The position numbers were made by a program, and so were the translations under genes. A DNA stretch of 64,000 nt from Larimichthys crocea. Its lineage: Eukaryota; Chordata; Actinopteri; Sciaenidae. The stretch covers positions 124,001 to 188,000 of the forward strand of contig NC_040020.1 in the NCBI RefSeq assembly GCF_000972845.2, given 5' to 3'. Of this stretch, positions 1-10,300 are shown one piece after another (the stretch's first letter is position 1; every line of letters begins with the position of its first letter). Below the pieces are notes generated by a model, which made no database searches, was not told the origin of the DNA, and worked only from the letters and a program-made list of their open reading frames with translations.

Positions 1-654
1 TCACACACTGAGCATATATACAAAAGCTGAACTCAGCGGCTTGAAGACAAACTGAAGACGTCAGGACAAATAAAGGCGAGTCATGAAAAGTGACGTCATG
101 GGTCAAAGTCAAAGCCCCGCCCCCTTCTGGACACACCTGTCAACTCTGCGTGGACACAGACACACACACACACACACACACACTCTCAGGTGTCAGGTGA
201 AACTCAAAACGGTCTCCTGCCCGTCTCGATGGAGACCGGTCCTAGAGAGAGCCCGCAGTAACCCGACACGCTGAGGCGATGCTGGGTACGGATCCGGTTA
301 CTCCGGCAGCGCCAGTGAAGGCTCGGCCCGTTTGTTTACAACACGACGCCGGCCGGCGAGGAGACGAGCAGCTGTTTGAACAGTTTGATGGTTTTTAACC
401 ACCTGCATCTCTCTCTCTCTTCCCTCCCCCACCGGACACAAATCAGATTAAACTTCGTCGTGTCATTATTTTTTGCTGCGTAAACTGCAAGATTTAGATT
501 TAGATTTAGAAGCTGGTTCATGAAGTAAACAAAGTGAGAACACACACAGGTAGATGATCAGAGTTTAGTCTGTGAATCCACCTGGACAGTCTCAGCTTCA
601 CGGACATTTCAGGCTGTCTGTGGAGGTTCGACCGAGTGTCTGATTGGCAGCCGG
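1..654. other. intergenic, no gene recognised
   Basis: No coding exon is supported here. A short CA run lies near 160-182 and a CT-rich stretch near 405-430. The part around 270-360 is fairly CpG-rich, so a promoter or first exon of an unseen gene is possible, but nothing ties it to one. Confidence 0.4.
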
Positions 655-660
655 AGCGTG

Positions 661-875
661 AGGAAAGAGCTCCTCGCTGTAAGGAAAGAGCTCCTCGCTG
701 TTGAGGAAAGAGCTCCTCGCTGCGAGGAAAGAGCTCCTTGCTGCTGAGGAAAGAGCTCCTCGCTGCTGAGGAAAGAGCTCCTCGCTGCCAGGAAAGAGCT
801 CCTCGCTGTTGAGGAAAGAGCTCCTCGCTGCTAGGAAAGAGTTCCTCGCTGCCAGGAAAGAGCTCCTCGCTGCCG
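661..875. repeat. 20-22 bp tandem repeat, about 10 units
   Basis: About ten near-identical units built on AGGAAAGAGCTCCTCGCTG are joined by 1-3 variable bases. Each unit contains the palindrome GAGCTC with GAGGA and TCCTC on either side, so each can fold into a small hairpin. A reading frame runs through it only because of the regular unit; it is not a gene. Confidence 0.9.
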
Positions 876-1123
876 AGCGTATCTGCTCCGCCTTCTGCCT
901 AGTTTGTCAATATGCATGTTGGGCTGCGAGTGTGTCGCGCACATATTTGCATCAATCGCACATCCCTACTGGTCACATGACAGACGTCCCGACTCCGGCA
1001 TCGCTCTCAAAACTACAGGAAGAAAAGATTTAACGGACACATTAAAGGACGAACTTTCAGTCCAGAGCTTCGACTTCGACCTCCTGAGCAAGAAAATCGC
1101 CTCAAACTGTGAAATCAACTGCA

Positions 1124-1187
1124 GTTCCTCTAACGTCCACGTGAGGCTGGCTCCAGAAGTGAGTCAGTCTCCATAAGTCCCCATGTT
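1124..1187 (+). repeat. dispersed repeat fragment, copy 1
   Basis: The stretch beginning TTCCTCTAACGTCCAC and containing GGCTGGCTCCAGAAG occurs again, almost unchanged, at 24896-24959. Two copies about 24 kb apart in unrelated surroundings indicate a dispersed element. The family is not named here. Confidence 0.7.
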
Positions 1188-1609
1188 TCACAGCAGAAAT
1201 AAACATGTTTACAGCCTGGTACAAAAAACAGTTTTGGTCTCTGCAGCTAACTTTCACGACGACTGTTTGAAGTTAAAAATAACCTCTCAGGTCGCGGACA
1301 CGGAATTCAGAATAAGTTTTGCATTTCCTGTCACGCTTGGTTTTGATGTCGGCACTATGAGCAGAGACAGTGAGAGGAGCTGAAACGAACGAGTCATAAA
1401 CGCTACAGTCGAAGACAGGTGCAGATCAGGTGAACACCAAATGAACTCATGACTCAGCAACCTTCTTCTAAGAATAAACTTTAACGTGTGTCTTCATGGT
1501 CACACTCAGAGATACTGATTTTCATTGCAGATCCATCAGCTGAAATCCAAAGTTACACCTCCGTAACGTTTGTTTTTGTCCGACCAACAGCCTAAACATC
1601 AAATATTAA

Positions 1610-1860
1610 CTAAGATTTAAAATATTACTCACTAAAACATGAAGTTATATTCAGGAAAGTGTATTTAAAGCATCATAAGATGCTATTTTATATGCTGTTA
1701 TATGGTCTGACTCAAATAAAAAGCTCAGCTATTATTTAATCATATTGATTATTTCCTCTGTCGATCCATTAATTGGTTGATTAAATGTCGCCCGAGAGCA
1801 GCAGGTCAAACTAAAATATTCAAATAATTCAAAAGAAAACAGAAAATCTGGAACAAGGAA
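1610..1860. repeat. dispersed AT-rich element, copy related to 3448-3828
   Basis: This stretch shares blocks with 3490-3705, including AAAGATGCTATTTTATAT-like sequence and CAAATAATTCAAAAGAAAAC. The shared order of blocks indicates two diverged copies of one non-coding mobile element. The stretch between 875 and 1610 shows no gene. Confidence 0.6.
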
Positions 1861-1918
1861 ACATTCAGACATGAAAATAATCTAAATAATTAATTATTAT
1901 TCGACTAATACGATTGAA

Positions 1919-2262
1919 GTGAGTGAGTGAGTGAGTGAGTGAGTGAGTGAGTGAGAGAGTGTGTGTGAGAGAGTGAGTGAGTGAGAGAGTGAGAGAGAGT
2001 GAGAGTGAGTGAGAGAGTGAGTGTGAGAGTGAGTGTGAGAGAGTGAGAGTGAGTGAGAGTGAGTGAGAGTGAGTGAGAGTGAGAGAGTGAGTGAGAATGT
2101 GAGTGAGAGAGAGAGTGAGTGAGTGAGAGAGAGTGAGAGTGAGTGAGAGAGTGAGTGTGAGAGAGTGAGAGTGAGAGAGAGAGTGAGTGAGAGAGTGAGA
2201 GAGAGTGAGTGAGAATGTGAGTGAGAGAGTGAGTGAGAATGTGAGTGAGAGAGTGAGTGAGT

Positions 2263-2306
<44 letters not shown>

Positions 2307-2312
2307 GTGAGA

Positions 2313-2351
<39 letters not shown>

Positions 2352-2415
2352 TGAGTGAGTGAGTGTGAGAGAGTGAGTGAGAGAGAGAGAGTGTGAGAGA
2401 GTGAGAGAGAGAGTG
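1919..2415. repeat. (GAGT/GAGA)n satellite-like tract, ~500 bp
   Basis: An almost uninterrupted array of GAGT and GAGA tetramers with occasional GTGT. The minus strand is open in more than one frame and would encode only Ser-Leu-Thr-His repeats, so it is simple sequence and not a gene. Confidence 0.95.
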
Positions 2416-2509
2416 TTTGTGTGTGTTCATTCATAGCTCATTACCTGCTCACGTGTCCTCACATGACTCAAATGTTTCACCTGGTTCAGGGTGACAGCTT
2501 TAGCCTTTA

Positions 2510-2728
2510 GCCAGCGGCTAGTGCTAACATGCTAACATCTACTTAACATAGGTGGTTAGCGCGAAGCTAACAGGCTAAGCTAACAGCTAAGCTAACAGGC
2601 TAAGCTAACAGCTAAGCTAACAGGCTAATCTAACAGCTAAGCTAACAGGCTAAGCTAACAGGCTAAGCTAACGGCTAAGCTAACAGCTAAGCTAACAGCT
2701 AAGCTAACAGCTAAGCTAACAGGCTGTT
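2510..2728. repeat. GCTAACAGCTAA tandem array
   Basis: Repeats of about 12 bp, GCTAACAG(G)CTAA. The same GCTAA/TTAGC vocabulary recurs at 7.6-8.8 kb, 14.9-15.7 kb and 16.8-17.1 kb. CpG-rich sequence follows at 2760-3400 without a recognisable exon. Confidence 0.85.
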
Positions 2729-3447
2729 ATGTGACACTCAGGCTGGATCAAAGATTCATGGACGCGTCTCTAACCCGGGTTAGTCAGCTCGGGTTACGGT
2801 GCTATAAACCCGAGCTAACGTTAGCTTTAAGCGTTCAATGTTAGCGGGACAAACGAAGCGGATAAGACCCGAAAACGACGCGTCTGAACGGGGATAACCG
2901 ACCCTCCGTTATCCGCCCGCTGGATGGAGGATTACCGGAGGAGCCCTGCTTCCATTGTCGGCCACCGCACGCAGCCGAGCCGGCGGTTGGCCGAATAAAA
3001 GGCGAATAAAACGATAAAAAATGATGTGTGGCTGAATTTAAGTTAAATAACAACAGGCGTGTTCAAACACAGACGGTCGGAGTGTGGTCGCTCGGTTACG
3101 AGCTGGAAAAAAAGGCGGAGGAATGAGTGCGACAGACGGGGTTCGGCGTCCGATAATGGGCGCACGGACGTTGATGCTGCCATCGGCGGCTTTAACTAAA
3201 AAACAAAAACAAATAACACGTTAGACTCACCGGACCTCCGAGTGGACCGGAGCCGAGCCTGTCGGTGTTTCCTGCCGGTGACAAACAAACAAACGGAGGC
3301 TCACCGACACACCGGAGCGGCTGTTGACGCAGAACCGGAGCAGGTTACTCCAACGACCGACGGGGCGGTGCGTTCAGGGACAGCTCGGAAACTAGCAGAC
3401 ACAGTCGTCCCATTCTATTTGAACTTGCAGCCTCAGCAGAAATAACA

Positions 3448-3828
3448 GGGAGTAATCGGATACTTTACTGAAGTAAAAGTACTCCGTGTATTTAAAATAT
3501 TACTCCCTAAAAACATGTAATCAAAGCATCAAAAGATGCTATTTTATATGATAGATGATAGATGATGAGTTTTATTGTTGTAGTTTGTTGTGGTGGAGTC
3601 ACCTATTGTTTATCATAATAATAATTATTAATAATTGGTTGTTTTGTTTGTAAAAAAAATGCAGAAAATTCAAATAATTCAAAAGAAAACAGAACATCTA
3701 AAAATGTTTTAAATGTTGTTACTACTAAAGATGATTTGTAAAGTCACATAAATCTCCCTTCAGTACAAATACTCTTAAATCTGTACTCAGATGAGTAAAA
3801 GTACTTAGTTACACTTCACAGAGCAAAG
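3448..3828. repeat. MITE-like element with AGTAAAAGTACT termini
   Basis: The left end (AGTAATCGGATACTTTACT) and the reverse complement of the right end (AGTAACTAAGTACTTTTACT) are imperfect inverted repeats around an AT-rich core with no coding capacity. Similar AGTACT-type pieces occur at 6662-6760, 28128-28205 and 48925-49290. This is typical of a teleost non-autonomous DNA transposon. Confidence 0.55.
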
Positions 3829-3829
3829 A

Positions 3830-5404
3830 AATGTATTATTATAAAAGGGCATTATGTTGTTATAAAGAATCCAAATGAAAATACACAATAATAATTATAA
3901 TTATTACATAATAAAATAAAAAGTCTGACCTTTAACATTAAAAATACAGTATTATATTATAATAAGTGTGATGATTGAATGAATGAACGGCTTCATTGTC
4001 TGTCAGTTATGAGCTCACTTATGCATCTGTTACTCATTGACGAACAAACCGTGTCACTCTCCCTCAGGACTGGTTTGTTTTTTTGTTGACGTGAATATTT
4101 GTGACATTAATCACAAACTGACGACACGAGAGAGAAATAATACAACAGCTGAACATGAGACATGAATAATAAATAATAAATCTTTAAGAAGAAACTCAGT
4201 CCGCCGTCCTGATGTCACACAATATTAAATATTATACTATATATAATACACTAAAGCCTGGGTGACCTTTGACCTCCATGGCTACAGAACATTTGCTGAA
4301 GAAGACCATGTGACACACTGAAGGCTCCAGAACGCTAAATGGACCTCAGGATGAGACTCAGTCCTTCACAAAGATCCTGACGGGCCACATATTCAAAGGA
4401 TTCATCATCACAAGCTGCACACAGTGTGAAGGGAGGAGCTGACAGGCTGCAGCCAGCAGGGGGCGCACACAGCAAACAGACTAACACCTGAGTGTCTCAG
4501 TAACACCTGCAGTGACGTTCGTTACATCATGAGGTGGACACATTCATTCTGTCAGCAGGTTCCACATGATTGAGTTCAATGAAATCACATTTTGTGCTGA
4601 AGTAAAATGAGTAAAAATACTCGATTACAGGTAAAAAATTCAGCAGCATTATAAACTAAAGGAAAGTATTTAAATGTGATTTGATGTCAATGTGTCACTG
4701 GGCTTCATAACATTCTGTAACATACAGGTAATATCATACATAACATAACATAACACACACACACACTCGACTTGCACCAACATAATATGAAGTACAGATA
4801 AAATATAGATTTCCTGTCAGCTAAAGTTTATATTTTCATCTTTATCCATGTTGGACAACAAGCTTTCTGCTTTCCCCTTTTTCAATGTGAAACTCTCTCC
4901 ACCCTCTCAGTGCTGCTGCGTCCAAACTCTTCCAACCTAACACTGAATATAAAAGTATAAAATCCTTCCAAACACTCAGAGATGACACACGTCCAGACGT
5001 TTATTGTTGGTGTAAGAACTGAATTTACTGTGTGAGTTTATATTATTATTTAATATTATTTATTATTATTATTTCTGTCAGTTTTTGATTAAAAGTGCAG
5101 AAATCTGTCAAAAGAATAAAGATCATAACGTGGATTTTTTTTTTTTATTGTGGTTTAATTAAAATAAATAACCAGCTAATATTTACCTCAGATCTCTTTG
5201 TTACAGGTGTTTTAGGATGAAACTAAAATCTGAGTCAGATGGAAACAAACAAACAAACAAACAAACAAACAAACAAAGCTGAAGTATCCGACTGTTCCTG
5301 AAGGCGTCCTAGTGAAACTCTGAGGAGGGTGTGTGAGTGAGATAACTTTCCACTGTGTCACTACAGTCACCTCACACACACACACACACACACACCTGAA
5401 TGAC

Positions 5405-5440
<36 letters not shown>
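3830..5440. other. AT-rich intergenic DNA, no gene seen
   Basis: No supported exon. It holds short simple repeats, including a (CAAA)n run near 5245-5276 and two CA runs at about 5373-5395 and 5406-5438 just before the CpG-rich candidate first exon of PROSER2. Confidence 0.4.
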
Positions 5441-5442
<2 letters not shown>

Positions 5443-5449
5443 CCTGCAG

Positions 5450-5624
5450 GCGGTGGGTGGAGTCTCCTCAGAGCTCTTTAACCGGTGCGTAACGCGCCGT
5501 CGTGGTGTCATTACGCACGCGGAGCTCTCCAAGAGGAACGGGACGCGCGAGGAGGAGAAGTCCGACTTTGATGAAAACAAAAAAAAAAACGAGCTGCTGA
5601 GTTTGAGATGAAAAATCTGTGAAG
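5450..5624 (+). promoter_or_regulatory. PROSER2: candidate promoter and non-coding first exon of PROSER2
   Basis: A CpG-rich stretch (about 5480-5560) is followed by sequence ending in TGTGAAG and a good splice donor, GTGAGC, at 5625. A matching acceptor, TGTCTTCAG, ends at 7201, opening an exon that contains the PROSER2 start codon at 7316. The proposed first exon has a short upstream reading frame. The join is inferred from splice signals only. Confidence 0.4.
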
Positions 5625-6661
5625 GTGAGCGAGTCAAACTTTTTAATATTTCTCTGATCAGGCTGCACAGTTCAGGTGACTCTGTCCTACTTATGATCTC
5701 TAATTATTAAAATATCTGATGTGATACAGTAAAAACAAAGCAGCATGTTCATGTTTAAATATGTGATTTGTCATAAAGACTCTGCAGTATTAACACGTGT
5801 GTGATCGAGTGTTAGAAGTTGATTTCTAATCAGTTTAAATGAGTTTAGAGTTTCTGTAGATTAAACTTTACAAAGTCATCAAAAGATTAAAAAATAATCC
5901 AAAAATGGACCAAAAATAATAAGTCAGGATAAAACCAGGTTTGTATTTTGCAGGGTTGGATGTCGTAAACTCTGATATTTTTTGTTGTTTTTATGATTTA
6001 ACACTGAGGTAAGTTTGTCACGTGGAACTTTTTTTGTTTGATGACCCAGAAGAAATTAAATAATAAAAGAAATAATTATCTATCAGTGAATAACCTGAAG
6101 AAAATCTAAAACTAGCAAATAGTGGATCAGAACAAAACACAAGACTTATGGAAACATGATGATGTTATTACTGAACACCTGAGATGAATTAATACATTTC
6201 ATGGTTTGATGATGAAATGTGACGTTATTGTTGGATCCAAATCAACAAAATAACCCAAAAGAAACTAGAAACGACACCAACACGAGGTCAAAGTGACTCC
6301 TGTGTCGATCCAAGAACATTTAAACTCAATCAAAACTTTTTTTAGTTTAACTGAACCCAAAAGAACGATCGAAAACAGAACAGAGGGTCAGACTTTGACA
6401 TTTAAAGATGCTCTCAGTCTCAGAACCGAGCCGAGCAAACGGATCCACATCTGTCCGTCCTCAGCCGCTGCCTGCTGTGAATGAAGCTCTTCCTGCTGCA
6501 GACTCATTCATACATCTCCGCCTCGGCTTCTCGTCTCTTCATCTGTTTCTCTTGGCGTCTTTTTATCAGGACAGCGTTACAGAGGAATGTGCTCGCTGGT
6601 TTCGGCCTCAGGAGCCGGTTCTGCAGCTCTCTCCGTTCCAGGTTTACTCGTCCGTCAGGTG

Positions 6662-6760
6662 TGTCTGTACAGCAGGCGTGGAAAGTAACCGAGTACTTTT
6701 GAGTAATCGTTTTGAGGTATTTGTACTGCGGTGTTTACACTTCACACTACTGCAGTGCGA
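6662..6760 (+). repeat. fragment of AGTACT-type dispersed repeat
   Basis: Contains GGAAAGTAACCGAGTACTTT and GAGGTATTTGTACT, matching the vocabulary of the elements at 3448-3828 and 48925-49290. It lies in the inferred first intron of PROSER2. Confidence 0.5.
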
Positions 6761-7315
6761 CTCTGGACATGACGAAACTCCTGTTTGGTTTATGACCGCA
6801 TACAGTGCATTGTTAATGATTAAACCAGCAGTTCTTGACCGTCTTACGACCTCTTTAGAAGAAAATCAGAGTTCAGCCGAGGCTCCTTCAGGTGTTCGAG
6901 CCACCAAAGACACATTTACACTTTTATTTGAATAAATTACAGACTCAAACTTTCCAAAATTTCACAAAAAAAGCAAAATTTCCCTTTTTCTTCTTCCATT
7001 AATCATCTCAGATTTATCTTGTGAACATTTGGAGGGGCTTAAACCGTAGATTGAACCCCTCCAAACTGTATTAATAGTTCAAACTAGCTCGATAACGATA
7101 GTACTTTATAGTCTTAAGTTGAAGACTTGAACGCTTCTTGTTGACCTTGACTGACCTCCGTCAGTTGGAGCATTGTTTGACTCTGTCCTCTGTGTCTTCA
7201 GGCTCTTCGTTGATGATTAGATGATTCTTCAGAGCGAGATGTGATTCTGGTTTTTGTCCAAGCGCCGCCCATAAACATCGGACCCTCCATGACCGACCTC
7301 TGACCCTCACACACC

Positions 7316-10300
7316 ATGGACCTCCGTCAGCTACACTACGGGGTCAACGGGGGCGCTGGCCAAAACTCCAGAGCGGGTGTAAGTATTTAAAAGTTAGATG
7401 TGAGCTCTCGTTGTACTCGAACATCACGCTGGTGAGAACCCTGAGGAGTCACGAGATAACTAACTTAATAAACGTTCTGCTAACGGAAACAGTTTGCAGC
7501 ACTGAACAAATGAATATTTATGAACATCGGAGCGTTTATTCATCAGACTCTGAATCCTCTTCACACAAATAGTTTGAAACTTTAATAAAAATTTAGTAGC
7601 TTAGCTTAGCTTAGCATAACAACTGGAAACTGGAACCATCGTGTTGACACTGCGAGGTTACCGAAGACTTCTGTTCCCGACCAAGAAACATTTTAGCACA
7701 TAGCAAACAAGATATAGCTTGTTTTAGAGCTGATGGTAGGAGCTGGCTGACTAGCCTTTATGCTAAGCTAAGCTAAGCTAAGCTAATCAACTGCTAGCTG
7801 TAGCTTTATATCTGGCATACAAATGTATTTCTAGGGAAGTTTCTGTTCCCCGACCAAGAAACATTTCGGCACATAGCAAACAAGATAAAAACATATTTTT
7901 GAAGAACCGACTGACTAGCCCTTATGCTAAGCTAAGCTAACTAGCTGCTGGTTGTAGCTTTTATCTGTAGCATGCAAGTGGAAGTTTCTGTTCCCCCAAC
8001 CAAGAAACATTTTGGCACATAACAAACAAAACGAGATATATAGTGTTTTTGAAGTGATGGTAGGAGCCAGCTGACTAGCTTTTATGCTAAGCTAAGCTAA
8101 GAAGCTGCTGGCTTCTTAGCTTTATATAGCATACAAGTGTATTTTTAGGGAAGTTTTTGTTCCCCCGACCAAGAAACATTTTGGTACAGAGCAAACAGCC
8201 ATTAGGAGCCAACTGACTAGCCCTTATGCTAAGCTAAGCTATCTAGCTGCTGGCTGTAGTTTTATATCTGGCATACAAATGTATTTCTAGGGAAGTTTCT
8301 GTTCCCCCGACCAAGAAACATTTCGGCACATAACAAACAAGATAAAAACCTGTTTTTGAAGAGCCGACTGACTAGCCCTTATGCTAAGCTAAGCTAAGCT
8401 AACTAGCTGCTGGCTGTAGCTTTATATCTGGCATACAAATGTATTTCTAGGGAAGTTTCTGTTCCCCCGACCAAGAAACATTTTGGCACATAACAAACAA
8501 AACAAGATATATAGTGTTTTTGAAGTGATGGTAGGGGCTGGCTGACTAGCTTTTATGCTAAGCTAAGCTAAGCTAAGCTAAGCTAAGAAGCTGCTGGCTG
8601 TAGCTTTATATTTAGCATATAAATGTATTTTTAGGGAAGTTTCTGTTCCCCTGACCAAGAAACATTTTAGCACATAACAAACAAAATGAGATATAGTGTT
8701 TTAGAAGTGATGGTAGGAGCCAGCTGACTAGCCTTTATGCTAAGCTAAGCTAAGCTAAGCTAAGCTGTCTGTATACAGGTGTATTTCCAGGATTCTCAGA
8801 CTCCAACGAGAATCTACATGTAGATGAAGCCGGCCTGCTCTCGGTATATTTGCAGCTTTATTGCCGTGTTTGTTTAATTACACATCATTAGTTGCGTCAA
8901 TAGCTCCAGTCCTGTTCTATTGTTATCTTAAACACGGCAAACACACTCGGCGTATCAGATGAACTGATTATTCAAACTGCACTGAAGCTCCGTGCTGTGT
9001 TTACACAATGCACCTAGTCATCACGGACGCTGAGAAATTACACCCGCCTTACAACTTAATCCCCTCGCATGCCTCGGGGATGACATTCATTATCAACGCG
9101 CCCGCACGGACAAACCGGTTAAACTGCAGTTTTTTAGGTCCTGAGCTGCTTCACGACAATAGGCATAATTCACTCGAGCTGAAACCGGCACATCCGTGTT
9201 CATCTCGTGTCGCGTTTCAGTTGGGTGTTGCTCTGCAGGTGTCTTTGTGCGTGAGGCCCTCAGTTGCCTTGTTGTGGCACTCTTTGTCGTATCACTGCTG
9301 TCAGCAACAAACTCGTGTTTGCCATGTCAACCCACAAGTTGAAGGTCACCACCTTGAAATAGCTCAAATAAGCACCTTCCATCGGTTTGGTGGCTCTGTA
9401 ATTGTAGTAAAACACGACCCGCCACCATCAAAACACTTTACCGTCAAACAGCATGTTGTTCAGGTCCCGTAACTGTAACGACAAACTACTTATTTCACAT
9501 TACAGGACTCAGTTTTGCTTTCTTTGTCAGCATGTCTGTACAGGGAGTATAAAGCTACTTAACTTAGCTTAGCATAAAGCCTGGATACAGAGGTAAACAA
9601 CTAGCCTGGCTCTCTCTAGATGTTGAGCTAAGTGTACAAACTAACGTTTGTTTCATACGTACACAGGGAGTTGAGTGTTTCTTGATGAACAAACGTGTAT
9701 CCATCCACCCAGTACTTACATCCAGCTATAGCCTGCGAAACATAGGCGAACACAAGCTTTAAAGTTCGGTGGCTCCAACCCTGGCAACCTCAATGTGACA
9801 ACAAGATTCTGGGAAGCCGCGGCGAGTTCGCTTTTGCCAAGAAGTTCCAGCTCCAGACTGTAGTTCCTTCCTAAAACAGCAACCTGTGTTTTTACATCTG
9901 GGTTTGTGTACAGATTAAACAAATGTTGTGTTTGTCATGTAGAAGAAAGAAACATTTCTGTAGAGTTTGATTCACAAAATGACTGAATTAACTAAATCTA
10001 ACCTAAAGTCCACTTAACTAGATGTTTTGATCCATGAGTGGAGTAACGGAGATGATCGAAAGCTCCAGAAAAAGCTAGAAAGTGGAACCCAAACCAGCTA
10101 CAACAATAAAATGTAGTTCTTCTTTGTGCCACTTAAAATAACTTCAGTCCACCGTGGCTGAATATTTTTAGGTTCATTACACATTGTTAGAGGGGATTAC
10201 CTTTTCCCTACAGCCATGTGGGTCGGCTTAAATAGGTGGACTCGATCTTTATCGGGCTCTCACACACAGAGAGAGAAATAAAAGAGCTGTTACTGGATAG

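Noticed and set aside
660..880. CRISPR-like array
   Set aside because: The units abut with 1-3 variable bases and no spacers, and the genome is eukaryotic.
1865..2434. Long minus-strand open frames rich in Ser, Leu, Thr and His
   Set aside because: They are translations of a (GAGT/GAGA) simple repeat, open in two frames at once.
9008..9472. 154-codon plus-strand frame in the PROSER2 intron
   Set aside because: No recognisable domain, no splice support, and it lies inside a well-supported intron.
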